From positions 20,102,983-20,166,982 of the forward strand of contig OZ020245.1 of NCBI GenBank assembly GCA_963971285.1: a DNA stretch of 64,000 nt. Direction: 5' to 3'. This stretch comes from Astropecten irregularis. Its lineage: Eukaryota; Echinodermata; Asteroidea; Paxillosida; Astropectinidae. A program made the translations under genes and the position numbers. The notes beneath the pieces are model-generated. The model did no database searches, was not told where the DNA came from, and was given only the letters and a program-made list of their open reading frames with translations. Shown piece after piece: positions 1 to 14,000 of the stretch (position 1 is the first letter of the stretch; the number at the start of each line of letters is the position of its first letter).

Positions 1-660
1 CTAGAGCAGACTAGTCGAAACGTTGAGACCTAATTGCGAGAAGTGCAAATGATATAGAAGTACAAACGATATAGAAGTGCGAAAGTACGAACGATTATTA
101 CATGGTGTTTCCGCAAACCGATCCACATACCAATTGTCACCATGCAAAGCCTCAAATCTTTCTTAAGAGTCAAAGGGATGACTACAATAAAGGATTGGTA
201 AAGGACACTGTACAGTGCTTGCATCTTAACTGATTGGCCATGTACATTGAATAACACATCTGTGAAAGCTTGGACCCAACCATGCCAGCCAAGTCATAAG
301 GAAATAGTACTAAAATGACTCAACAACTTTTTTTCACCCCCCCAAAAAATAGCAATAGCTTTTGATGTACCCGAGATGTAAATTTTATTTGACTATTTGC
401 AGAACCTCCCTGAATCTACCACAGACCAAGACTGTTCCAAGAATCCCATGGGCATTTTAATAGGACTTGATCCAAGTTGAGCCATCAAGATACAAAGTTA
501 CAGTACCTGGTTCCTCTCTGTTCCAGGTCCCTCAAAATTGTCTGCAATACCAAATACGGCTCTAGGATTTTGGATGGTAAGGGATTCATGAGTGACAGAC
601 CTTCATGCTGGGCCTAATATATTTCACGATGGTCAGAGAGGCTGAAGCACAAATAGCTCC
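1..660. other. BIRC6 intron, no recognised element
   Basis: AT-rich intron sequence downstream of the last exon in the window. I see no coding segment or clear repeat in it. Confidence 0.6.
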
Positions 661-980
661 TATACAGTAATCTGAACACAAGTTTTTGAAGGGCGCCCTC
701 TTTTGATTAAAAAGAAAAACTGCGGTGGTGTTGGTTTTTTTTTTGTGTACAATCCGAGAAGCCGGAAAGCTAATCATGAGCAAAAGACTGGTGGGGAAAT
801 CCGGGAGATGTTGTCCATGTCGAATTTTCTTCTAACTCTCTGTGTTCCTTTCAGGAATGAATCACACACCATGTACCGAGCCACAGTTGTAGTGCATTTG
901 GATCGATAAACACCACCGCAGTTTCTTGTTCTAATCAAAAGAGGGCGCCATTCAAAACCATGTGCTCGGATTAATGTATA
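661..980. repeat. MITE family L (TA-flanked, Tc1/mariner-like ends)
   Basis: About 320 bases with inverted ends: TACAGTAATCTGAACACAAG at the left and its counterpart GCTCGGATTAATGTA at the right, with GCGCCCTCTTTTGATTA in inverted orientation inside both. A second copy lies at 23969-24306 and a fragment at 43078-43150. Confidence 0.75.
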
Positions 981-1090
981 GATTATTCAAATTTGGAATG
1001 CAAGTGACCCTTACACAAGGAAACTGGTCTTGCCAAAAATTGACATTTGGGGCTGGAATACTGTTGATTAAGGTTGTTTTGGTTACGTAC

Positions 1091-2023
1091 CACAGACATC
1101 TGTAACTAGGGTTCCTACTGTTGTCGTCATCTTAGGTTCCATAACTCTGAACTTGTGGCCGACGCCAAAGCGAGGGTGCGAGGCCCCAAAGCTGGTGACT
1201 TTGCCCCGCCCTTTGTACAGCTGGCACTCCCCTTGGATGTAGACCAGGACCTTCTCGTCTTCGAGCATGAGCTGCAGGATCAGGCGGCGGGTGAAGCCCG
1301 AGATGGCCAGGCGCACGCCGGCCTGGCTGCTGCGACTGCAGGCCACCTCGCACACCACCTGGGCCAGCAGCCTCTGGTTGGCTGGGTGGCAGGAGATGAC
1401 ATGGGTGAAGAACGCGATCGTCGAGGTCTCAACGGCCGAGCGCTGCTGCGAGGTCATGACCTTAACCTTTGGTTGAGCACTGGCTGCCGCCGTTGTGCGG
1501 AGCTGCACAATATTGGAGTTGACGCTGCACAGCAGCATGAGCAACGACGACCAGAAAATGCTGCCCTCCGGTCCGCCCAGCCAGTTCTTCATCACCAACT
1601 CGCTGCTGAGTTCCGTGAACAGATCCAAAATTGGGGCGATCTTGTCGGAGGTTATATGGATCACCGACACCGTGCTGCCATCAAAGCTTCCAGTGCTGTA
1701 AGTCCGCGGGGACGACAGCCCCTGTCCCTCGATCAGTTTATACGAGTCCGTCTGCCAGGCCGGGCTTTCCTCGGTGTCTCCCTGCCGGCTGCGATAGATC
1801 TCATAGTTGCAGAAGTCCATCAGTGCGTTGGCCAGCATGTTGGGAAAGTTGGACTCCAGGAGAATCCTGATGGATGCCGGTGACTGCGAGGCAAGGGCCA
1901 GTGTGGACAAGTGAAGCTGGTCCAGCATGTTGATGTGTACCGGACGGCTGGGTGAGTGCTGGCTGGCACCCTTGGTGTCGTCCGTCAGACTCCGGCCAAA
2001 GTCATGAGCATCCTTGCTATCAT
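1091..2023 (-). CDS. BIRC6: BIRC6 exon 47, last coding exon in the window
   Basis: Residues 3704-4014 and one further base. Acceptor ATTCACCAG, donor TGTG/GTACGT, phase 1, so the protein continues left of the window. LALASQSPASIRILLES, KNWLGGPEGSIFWSSLL, AFFTHVISCHPANQRL and ILQLMLEDEKVLVYIQG match vertebrate blocks leading towards the ubiquitin-like region. Confidence 0.96.
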
Positions 2024-5000
2024 CTGGTGAATTATAAAGAAGCCACAGATCATTTGAGATTCGAAAAAAATATTGAAAACTGAAGAAATGAATCACTTAT
2101 CTTCTCATGAGGGTTTCTCTGTAATGCAAATCACTAGATGTAAGGCCAAAATATCCATGTGTGGTCCACTACAGTGGTACACCTCTATAACGAACACCTC
2201 TATACCAAACATTTGGCTATACCGAACATCATCCTTGACTCCCAATTTTTTAATGTACAATGTATAGGCATGCTGAACATTGTTCACTCTAACGAACAAC
2301 CACTATAACAAACAACTTCTATGCATCCCGGCGTGTTTGTTATAGTGGCGTTCCACTGTATTAAAGGAAGTATCATACTTTTTGGTAGCATACCGAAACA
2401 GACATCTTCACAGATTTACCTATAACTTACAGGGTATAAAGATGGTGATGGTAGAAACATACCGTTAAAATGTTTCTGCCTGAAATGCTGTATTTATCCA
2501 GAAAAGAGTAAAACCAATGACTAAAATTTTTTTTTATCTTTTAAAGAGAAAAGACTTAAGAAATACTACATGGCTGTTTTTCACTGTTTTCTCAAAAAGT
2601 GGGCACCGTATGGGACTGAAATTTTCACTGATGACTGTGACTGTATCTTCCTTGATATTTTTGCCCATGAATCTGTATTCATTGAGAAAAACCAAAGTAT
2701 GCTACTACCTTTAAGAAAATTTACTCCTTCACAATGAAAGAAACGAATCAAGAATGAATGTCTCTTGTATGTTATACTTCAGACTGGAAAGAGTACATTG
2801 TCTACTGCAATATGCCACCAGGCCTAAGGAGTAAAGAAACCAGCCCTCAACACTAAAAACAAGACAGATTGGTCTCAATCCCATACAAATAGGTATGGAA
2901 GGGGTACCTAGTCCAAAGCAAGGCAATAGCACTCCGCACTTGCGCTAAAAATAGCAGGCTAAATGCTGTATCGTCACACTGGATCTCAGACAAACATTGC
3001 AACGTGTGGTGGGTGGCCTTGTAAGCTTGTTCATGCATAGTGTACACAATGCGTGTGAGTCAATGTTTGTCTGACATCCGGGGATTTAGTACATGCATGC
3101 GCTGGCCAAATCACTCGTGTGACGTCATTAGTGCAGAGCGCTATTACAAGCTCCTGGGTCACCCACCTGTAAGAGCTTCCTCCAGTTCCATCTCTTCCTC
3201 TGGGGTGTTGATGATTCCCATCCAGGACAGCATGGCAATGTAGAAGGAGGGGTGAACGTGGCACATGGCCGACAGGACGTAGCCTGTAGCTTGCTTCAGG
3301 GGTGAGCTCAGCGGCACCACAACAGACCATTCATATAGGGAACTGCAAATAAAATATAAAACTTAAATTTTCAAATGGAACCCTTCGTATTAAAGGTACA
3401 GTACATGTTTGGTAACATACCTAATTAGAAATGGTCACAGATTTGTGTATAACTTTCAGGATATGAAGATGGTGCTGGTAGAAACATACCATTAAAATAT
3501 TTCCAGCTGGTTGATTACTCTGGGGCCACTTTCACGGCCTTGCTTAGCTTAGTGTATCACTTGTGATTGTTCTTCAGGCTGTTCACTGACCATGAATATC
3601 AAATGGTGGTGTTAATGGTGGTTTGTTTTATTGGGCAATACATCTTTGTGGTTTTGTGCTTAGCAGCTCCATGAAATTGGACCCTGATCCTGTGTCAAAT
3701 AATGGCAAATTCATTCAATGACTAGATTTAAAAAATAAATGCTTTACCTGAACAAGTCCTTGGTGATGAGGCTTCCCAAGTCGTAGGGCGCCTTCATTTC
3801 GTGGCTGGACCAGATTATGGAGGCCACGGCCATGATGTGGGCAGGGGCGGGGCTCAGGAGACTGACCTCAGTAGGGGAGAAGGTGAGGGGGCTTCGATGG
3901 AAGCTGCTGTTCTTGTGCAGGTGGACCCTGGCCGTGTCTCCCAACCAATCAAGAAGGGCTTGAACCCTGATGGCGGGGGAAAAAAGGTGTTGGAGTGTCG
4001 AAGATGGATTTCACTTTGAGAACATACACACAATTCAAAAGTAGGAAGCTTGATTGGTGATTTGCATTTAGTTTGTTTGAAAGCTCACTACTTAGAAAGG
4101 AAAGGGTTAATCATTGTGGTAGATACAGGTAGGTAATCAATGTCACGCGATGTAACAAGCAACCAGCAACACGACACCCGGTGACATTGATCACCTTTTT
4201 TCCTTACCTCACTACTCATAACTTTATGAAAACTTTCCCTCTGAAATGCTGCCATATTAACAAAAAGTTTTGAAAAACTGGAAAATTGCACTGCCTGATT
4301 TCAAAAATATGAACATTTGATGATATTTCCACAAGTTAGTATTATGATATGGTACACAGTAGTAACGGAGGGACTAGCTGCCTATCTACTGATCATACCT
4401 TTCCCTGGTGCCCTGGTCTAGAGTGGTTCCTAGCTGGTAGATGATGTCCACTGTGGACTCTGTCGAGGAATCGATGTTACGACCCATCAACGGAGAGCCA
4501 TTGTCTGGAAGAGAAATTTGAGCACAGAAAGTTTTTATTGAGTGACTATTTAAGATAATTAATTTGCAGTAACGCCATTAGTCATAAATTATATGCTTTT
4601 TTGAGTTGTTTGGCGTAAAAAAGATCTGGTTAACTCAATGTTTCGGGCTGTATACTCTGGCAGTCTTCAGGAGAACGAGTGACTCTTGATAAGTCACTTG
4701 CATACCGATCATGATCCAACAAGGTCGACCCAAAGGGATATATGTGGGCAATTAGAGAAGCACTGAGGACCTTTCTCAAAGCTCGGCTCCAGCTCCGCCT
4801 CCATTTCGTGAATCCATTTCAAAATTACAGGTATCAAAATAGAGGCTTTTGGCTGCAGTTAGGAAGTAGATTTTCTGGTTTGAAAAGGACAACATAGCTT
4901 CAGCTTCAATGGCAAATCACAACCTATATTTTCAGCGTATGAAAACAGAGACGAAGCCGGAGCCGGAGTTGCAGTCGAGCTTTGAGAAAGGCCCTGAGAC

Positions 5001-8000
5001 AACATCCTTGCAAGTCTGTTGCATATTGATCAGGATCTCACCGTCTTCGCTGCCATAGATGTTCCGCAGGATGATGTCGAAGAGTGTCAGACCCACCTCG
5101 GTGCTGCACAGGCCCAGCTTGAGCAGGACAGCCTCGATGCTGATGGCGTGCTCCTGGCAGTGGGGTGACAGCAGGAGGGACGTACAGGTGGTCAGCAGGG
5201 AGGGCATGGCAGAGGCCGTGGTGGCAATGGGGGCCTCTAAGTGAGGGGCCTGGACCAGGCAATGGTGAAGGAGACGCAGCCATCTCATACTGGAACAGAG
5301 AAGGAAGGTCCAGGATTAAAACAAGTAGGATATTATTTACAGAAATCCCAAGTGATATTTGGGGCCAATTTCATGGAGCTGCTAAGCACAAAAAAATTGC
5401 TAAGCACAAAAAATTGCTTAGCACAAAAATGTATTGCCCAATAAAACAAACCACCGTCAAAAAGTCCATTTGATGTTCATGGTCAGCAAACAACACCCAA
5501 AGAACAATCACAAGCCATACATAACACATGGACATTTGGTCGTTAACCTTGTTTTTATTAAGACAGAAATGTCATGCTTAGCAAATTTGTGTACTAAGCA
5601 GCGCCGTGAAATTGGCCCTGGTGTTTTCAAGATGAAGACTACATATTTTGACAAACTTCACTCATTTTTACAGATAAACATTTATTTCTAGTTGCCTTTT
5701 TACACATTCTTAGGGCCATCTTGTGTCCGCAGTGTTATTTGCCCTAATGTACCCAGTTGAAACAGTGTGAGATACCACATGACCTTGTGGTCAATGACAG
5801 AGTAATCAGCAAAGTAAAAGAAAAGGGAAAGAGAGATTGCCAATAGACCTTATTCACGGTGCATCCATCCTACATCTGAAGCAGTATAATCAAACCGAGG
5901 CTTGGATTCCAAGTAGTCTGGTACCTGTTTTCTTTTTGAATTGGTGTTATCTTTTCCAAGGGGTATACAAGGAAAGTGACAAGATGAATATGTCGTGAAT
6001 AAGGCACATTGCTGTGGCTATAACTTTGTAAGAGCACCTGTCTGCTATGAAACATAGACCATTTACGAAACGGAGGCTCAGGCTCAAAATAGATGCTTTT
6101 GGCTGTGGTTCTGAAGTAGATTCTCGGGTTGAAAAGGAAAACACAACTTCAGCTTCAATGAAAAACCACAACCTATATTTTCAGCATACGGATGACAGAG
6201 CTGGAGCCTGAGCCTGAGCCTGAGTTTCGTAAACGCCCATAGGCTGCGTGTCAATATCCAGCCATAGTAGGCCCAGGAAAAGACTAGCATTACTCAGGGG
6301 AGAACAGGAACAAGACCTGCAAGATAGGAAGGGCTATGGGGGGCTGTCCACCTTGCATGAATGGCTACTAATGATCATAAATGCTAATGACCATCTGACT
6401 CTGACCAGGCCTACCTCATTTTGGTAGCGTGATCTTCCCAGGGCAGGGCCAGGCTCTGCTGGGCCGTGCTTGTCCCACTTCCGTTACCGCCACCGCTACC
6501 TCCGCCGTTGCTGAACGCAGCCGAACCAAGCAGCATGATCTGCGACAGGCCGATGGTGCTGGAGTCCAGAGGCCGGTGCAAGCGCAGGCAGACGGAGGTC
6601 ACCACCTCGGGCCGGGGCAGCTGCAGCTTGATGTAGGTCAGGCCCGTAGTGGAGACAGGAGGACAGACGGGGGTGGGCGAGGAGCCCAGGGCGTTGCTGA
6701 TCTCAAAGGAGACTGAAGATGGACAGGCTGAAGAGACACAAACAACAGAGAAAAAGGATTCTTCAGTTAAGATTCCGTGTATTTAGATTCAAAGCATTCC
6801 TACAATTTGCATCAAAAGAAAGTCGATGTGGTAGAAGTGAACTTCACATTGGATGAACAATGCTGGTTATTGCAAGTAACAATAATACAAACATAATTCT
6901 GACAACCAACTAGCGAGTCCAAAGTTGCTCATCTTTGACCATAAAAAATATTTGTTTTCAACCGAAAGCTGTCCTGGTTTGTTCAGGATACAGTATCGAG
7001 TGATATCCCATAGTAAAAGACTAAACATCATGAACATCTTTCTGTCAGATGAATTGACACAGAGAAGCAATAACGTGATCGTCAGACTAATTCTGTGGGA
7101 CATGTGGTCGATTTCACTAAACTCTTTGTAACTTTATACTATCAATCGTAGGACTTTGGATGCATTGAAGTCCTACTTGGGACAGGTCCAATGCGATGGG
7201 TTATCTTTCGTAACTTGAGCCACGATCAATCGCAGTGCTTCGTGAAATCGACCCAGGTCACACACGTACAAAACATATTCAGCTTCGCAATGCAATCTGC
7301 AGAGAATGCACAATGACATTGAATCCTTGGGACACTTCACATTAGCGTTGACAGCCGGGACTTACTTGCAAGGGAGGTCAGGTGAGGTTGGATGTGCACT
7401 TCCTTCAGCAAGACGGCACTGGGTAGGGATATCGTCAGGTCGCACCAGGTCTCCTCCGGGTAGAAGTGGTAGGACCAGGCTGCCGATCGAGCTCTCCGAT
7501 GTGGCGCAGTGGGTTGGAGTAGAACCTCTGCCGGCTGAGCTGTTGGACTGCTTGAGTTAATGCCACCTGCAGAACCAAAACAGAGCCATAAAATATCAAA
7601 AGTGAATGCAAGTAACAAACTTCTGCAAACTGCTCATCAGAGCTTGGAGTTAGGAGGGGCTAGACGTGTTTCGATAAAGATCCTGCTAGGATCGATACGA
7701 GCCAGGCTTCCAAATAAAAAGAAGTGGTTAAATAGCATAGTGGATGCTCACTCCATAGAGCTATATTAAAATTACTAGTGCGCTAGCTCCGCGTTCTCCG
7801 TGCGTAAATGCTTTGAAGCATTCCTTGGCACAGTCATTTTGTATTTGTGTGCGTGTCTGTGGAACAATTAAACTATGACTGGAATGCCTTTTGAAGAGTG
7901 TACTCTATATGCAACGCGCAAGTACGTGCGAGTATGTGCAAGTACGCGCAAGTACTGAAATGCAGAGTGTGTTCGTGCTCTGCGCAAAATGAAACACGCA

Positions 8001-11000
8001 TTTACCGAAGGTGCGTCAGATTTTGGGCGTATTGAGCATCGATAATGCACTTGATAGAACACAAACGCAGGTATGCAAATAGACGTACAAGAAACGTACA
8101 CAATTTTGTGTTTTCCATAGGTTTGTGCACAAACATGGATGCGCCCAACAGGCATCACTCTGTACACGGAGCTAGTGCTCTAGTATTTTTAATATAACTC
8201 TATGGCTCACTCCAACCAAAAGAGATGCCATCAAGCAAATTCCGGGTTGAAATGTGGAAACCTAACTCAGAAGCAGACTTACCAAAGGGGGCAAAGTTCG
8301 TCAGCCCTTCAGCATTTTCGGTTTCAGCAGCTGTGGCCGACGAGGAGGAGCTGTTCGTCTTGGACCAACGTGAGGTAGAAGCGGCATTTCTCAGGGACGC
8401 TCCCAGGTGCTGCATGATGGCCGAGATGTTACTGGGGGAGCTATCGATGAAGGAACGATTGCTGGCGACGAGGTTACGACATATCAGTTGTATACCGCCT
8501 GCAAGGAGAGGGTTAAACCATTTCAAGACAAGATATCAAAATGACCGTGTCTTACACTCGTTTGAAACGCTGTTCAGTGTGTTGACTGACATAATGAACA
8601 AGTGAATTAAAGGTAGTATCATACTTTGGTGTTTATCAAAGAATTCATGGGCAAATATATCAAGACAGATACAGTAACAGTCATCTGTGAAAATTTCAGT
8701 CCCATACGGTGCCTACTTTTTGAGAAAACAGTGAAAAACAGCCACAGTATTTCTTATTAAGTCTTCTCTCTTTTATTTTTGATCTTTTAAAAGATCAAAA
8801 AGATTTTCGGGCGTTGTTTTACTAATTTCTGGATAAATTACACCATTTCAGGCGGAAAGTTTGTAATGGTATGGTTCTACCACCACCATCTTCATACCCT
8901 GTAAGCTATACGTAAATCTGTGAACATTTCTGTTTCGGCTTCTTACCAAAGTATGATACTACCTTTGAGGGTGATCATGCCTTCACTTACCCATTTCATG
9001 GAAAGACTGCAGGGCCCCTTCTGGAGCCAGCACCTTGAGAATCAACCACAGCAGGGGTTCCGAGAGGACACATGAGGACCCTCCCTGGCCCCGACCGTTT
9101 CCCCCAACCCCTCCTAGATAGGTCAAGAGAGGCCGAAGCATCAGATTCACCGATGTGACCTTGGCAGCGATGGTGCAGAGAATCTGGAAGATGTTATCGC
9201 CGACCGACACGGGCTCCATGTTGGCGATGGGGTCTGTGGGCATCTGGTAGAGGGAAGGGCTGGTGTTGAGGTTGAGGAAGGAGGCCATCTTGTTGCTGTT
9301 ACAGTGACTGAGGGAGGACAGAAGGAGAGGGATAGAGTCACCCATCGTCAGGACTGCATCCGCTATGCATGGAGTCACAGGCTCAGGAGCTGCAGGCGGG
9401 GCAGTCTCTGAGGAACGTTCCTTATCGTCGTCACTGAGAGAACTGGATCGGGGCATGGCTTGTGGGCTGGATGCTGATCTCGAGGTAAGATTCCTCGTCT
9501 CGGAACTTGTCTCAGCAGGCTGGATAGTGGCAGCCGTCATGCCCAAGGTCCGTCCGGGCAACCCCTGCTGGAATCTGGCCGCCGCGTCGTGGTCCAGCGG
9601 GATCTTCACCAGCTGGTTAACCAGCTTCAGCAGCTGGCACATCAGCAGGTTCCGGTTGGCCTCGCTGCTGTTGCTCCGCGTCTCGCCCGGCCGTAGCATG
9701 CTGGCAAAGAGCCCTCCGAAGCAGGACCGGGCGTTGATGCTGGAGGTGGTGCCCCGCCTGCTGAGACTGATGTGGTTGTGCACCAGGAGACTGATGGCAT
9801 CGATGGTGTACGTGATGTTGCTGACGTCAGCATGGTTGTACGTCTGCTCGTTGACAAACTCCATCATCTTGACCTGGGCATCTAGAGGTCCGGTACCCGT
9901 ATGGAATGCACCTCTGTACATGCTGAAAAACATTTGGGATTGTTGTATCTTAATTCACTGATGAAATTCAGAGAATATCCAGCCTCCTAACAATTTATGG
10001 AAAGCAGATGTAGGTTTTTCGCTACTAGTATGATGGTCATTCACAGCCAGACCAAGAATTCATCTTGAAAGGTTCTCATTTTCAAACGGATGTTTCATGC
10101 CTTCAATCAAAGACACAAACACTGCATCATCACTGATACCTCACAGTAAAAAACATCACTGATGCAATACACAGAATGCTTTTTAGTAGTGTGTTCACAC
10201 CAAGACTTTCAGAGGCCAGGGTTTTATAATTATCATAGTTCATTTTGCCTTTGATTCTGTTTTCTTACTTACTTTAACCTTTACATCAAATGTGATGTCA
10301 CTTTACAGAGTTGGAATTAAATGTGCTATTGAATGGGAGATTTTGGAGCATCGGTCTTCAAGTCAACAGCGCACGCGCACGCACACGCACAACAAAGCGC
10401 ATGCTCACAATTGCACAGCGCTCAGAGATAGCAAAAACAGACTTCTGTCGACGTCTCAAAAGTCTTCCATTGAGTTGAGTTGAATTGAAATTGAATACAG
10501 CTTGCTCGTACAGAGCCCAATCTGGACAATAAAGGTCACTTCACAAGAGCATGACAAACTATCTGAAGAAGAAACAGTTGAACAGGGTGAAGATGAACTT
10601 ACTGTGGCTCTGCTAGTATCTGTACCACTCTCAGTAACAGGCTGTTCAGATCAGGGGCGTTGGCGGCTGGAGAGGAGCCTAGTCTCAGCTTCATCCTCAC
10701 CAGAAACTCATACATCGCCTGTGTGACTGTGGGACCCACCTGCAAATTCAAACCAAAGTGATCACATCACTGACATCAGGGCAAGTCATACTGCAGCAAA
10801 ATGACCTGTGGTCTATTTCACAAAGCAATTAAGACTGATCTCAAACAGTGAATCAATCTTAATTGCGTAGCAAAAGTTTGCCATCGCCATACAAATCACT
10901 TAGGAAATACTGACAGCTCAAAGTTAATAAGATTAAGCTTAGTGTTTATGTGACATTGACCCCTGGGGTCGATTTCACCAAACTCATCGTAACTTATTAT

Positions 11001-14000
11001 AAATTGTATGACTTATGATGCATTGCAGTCCAACGTAGGATAGGCCCCTATGATGGGTTATCCTTCATAACTTGAGTTATTAAAATGGAGCATATAGGAT
11101 TTACAAAGATGTGCGTTTTGGCTGAATCTAGTACTTTAACAGAAGTGAAGGTCTTAAACTTCCTTTCAGACTTTGTTTCATGTACCTCTTCACGCTTTGT
11201 TCATCTGGATAGCAGAAATACGGCCGAAATAATCTTGCCCCCCTCCGAATCCTTCACGGTTACACCATGCTTTCGAAATGCTACTATAAAATCGTTCGGA
11301 CAAACAATCTTTAAAAAGACATACTAAATCTTGATTTCCTTGAAAAACCCAGCATCTAATGAACCAAGATTTCCCATGGTGACTGTTTGCACTGTTTACA
11401 AACTGTTCATTTTTCTGTCTCAAACTCAATAAATTCTTTTTGGAGGCCATGCAAATTATGTACGCTGCCTTTAAGATCAAACGTAGGGCTTCCTGAAATC
11501 GACCACGGATCCTACAAAATCAGTTAAATTTAATAAGCAAGAAAACTTGTGCAGTTTCAATGTTATTTCAGTAAAGCAAAGTAAAGAAGCATACCTGTTG
11601 GTAGTGCAGACTGCCTACAGGTCCATGCATGGTGCTACCCGACAGGAAGTGCACAAGGACGGCAATCAATGAACCATGGTTCAAGATGACATGGGCCGCA
11701 CTCTGAGACTTGCCATCCACCTCCGTCTTGCTGTTGACCAGCGCCAGCAGGCAGTGGAAGGCCAGGCACCAGGTGTGGACGGGCAGGTTGACGTTCCAGG
11801 CCAGGGCGTGGAGGAGGCAGCCGATGGAGTCGGCGCTGAGGGCCACCACGGGCACCAGGCTGGTGTCAAAGGCCCCGTCCTGCTTGGTGTCACACTCCGG
11901 GCCGACTTCGTTCAAGGTCAGCCACAGCTTCAGAACGGCATCTAAGTGGACCTGAAAGCACACAACCAAATTCATCGTCACAGTGGTTGGAGTCATCAAG
12001 CTTTCAAATTAGTCCAACCTTTTGATTGGTATCAAACTTGTTCAGGCATTTGTTTTCCTTCAAGCCAACTCTAATAAACCCTTCCGGCCTGTCAATCAAA
12101 CTGTGCGCATTGACCAATCGGAGGATGCCTTTTAAACAGGTGACCACGAAAGCCATGGTCAAACTCGGTCACAGCTGTATGTAAAACACACACATGGGCG
12201 GGGCTTAAGAGCAAACCTGGAACAGTCCATTGCTTCTCTTCTCTCCAGAAGCAAATGAAATTCTTTCAGGAGATGTTGCAACAGCACACTTGATGGCACT
12301 TAAAAAAGACAGTTTAAAGGGCACGTACAACACTGGTAAAGGTGACAGAGCAGATGCAGGCTGCTCATAATTTGATTTGTCATGGAATAAAACCAATCCT
12401 GTGAAATTGGAAACAGTAGAAAACAGCAAAAAAACATTGCAATTGTTATGCCAAATTGTGAGGGAATAGCTGTCTCATTTGTTCTCATCTTGTTCTTCCC
12501 AAATCAAAAATGTTTTGGTGTTTGACTGGATAAATACAGCATTTCAGGCAGAACATTTTTTCACAGTTTCTACCATTACCATCTTTATACCCTGTACATT
12601 ATGTATACATAAATCAGTGAACATTTCTGTTTTGCTTTGTTACCAATATTGTATATACTCTTTAAAGGTAGTATCATACTTTGGTAAGACACCAAAACAG
12701 AAATGTTCACAGATTTACGTATAACTTACAGGGTATGAAGATGGTGGTGGTAGACACAAATCCTCTGAAATGGTGTATTTATCCAGAAATGAGTAAAACA
12801 ACGACCGAAAAACTTTTTGATCTCTTAACAGATCAAAAATAAAAGAGAAAAGACTCAAGAAAAACTGTGGCTGTTTTTCACTGTTTTCTCAAAAAGTGGG
12901 CACCGTATGGGACTGAAATTTTCACAGATGACTGTTACTGTATCTGTCTTGATATTTTTGTCCATGAATCTGTATTTCTTTGATAAAAACCAAAGTATGA
13001 TATTACCTTTATTAAAAATCAAAATATTTCTGACAAAAAAAACAACTATACCTGATTGGTCGGCAGTCTGGTGAAAAGCTGATCGAAACAGCTGCTCAGC
13101 ATCTTACTGGAGGTCATGGATGCCCGACGAGGCAGGGCACTTGACACATCAGGCCGGGTGTCGCTGGCAGGGGTCTCACTGGGCCGAGAGGGTGCCGGCA
13201 AGGAGGTCAGAGGGACAGTTCCCATCAGGGTCTGACTGACCGAGTTAGCTTCCATCAGTGACTTGATCTTTGATGAGGAGGTCCAAAAGAATCAACGTGT
13301 GAAAGAGATGCAATTTGAACTGCTATGTTTACAATGTAACACTATATAAAGTACAGCAGTCAGATTATGTAACAACAACGTACAGTACATTAACATTGTT
13401 ATAGCTTGATGCCAAGTGTTACCCAACCTAGAGCTATATTTAAATTTCTAGAGCGCTAGCTCCGTGTACAGAGTGATGCCTGCTGGGCGTATCCATGTTT
13501 GTGCACAAATCTATGGAAAACACAAAATTGTGTAAGTCTATTTGCCTATCTGTTTTGTGTTCTATACAGGTGCGTTATCAAAGCCCTATAAGCCCAAAGT
13601 CTGGCGCACACCTTGCGCGTTGCATTTAAAGTACATTCTTCGAAAGGCATTCCAGGCAAAGTTTTATTGTTCCACAGACACGCACTCAAATTCAAAATGA
13701 CTGCGCCCAGGACGGCTTCAAAGCGTCTATGCACGGAGAACGTGGAGCTAGTGCTCTAGTAATTGTAATATAGCTCTATAGATCAAACCTTTCAAAGCTG
13801 AGATTATGTTCCCAAAGCCAATCTGTACAGCAGCAATAAATGCTATGATGTTTACCCTCAAACCAATGTGGTATTACAGTCCCAATGGACACGCATGCCA
13901 GTCAGTTTGACAGTCGTAAAACAGCAAGTTTGACTATCGCACAATGATGAATGTATTCCAATTTAAACTTCTCCAGTATCTTTTCGCTATGCTTTCACAG

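Noticed and set aside
1155-1883. 242-codon plus-strand frame opposite BIRC6 exon 47
   Set aside because: The shadow of a real minus-strand exon with strong vertebrate matches; high GC of the exon removes stops.
5000-5041. Extension of BIRC6 exon 43 to the left (open frame EILINMQQTCKDVV)
   Set aside because: The donor GACG/GTGAGA at 5042 gives the right phase for exon 44, and the extension runs into a family O MITE.
9365-9961. 198-codon plus-strand frame opposite BIRC6 exon 39
   Set aside because: Antisense of a firmly identified exon.
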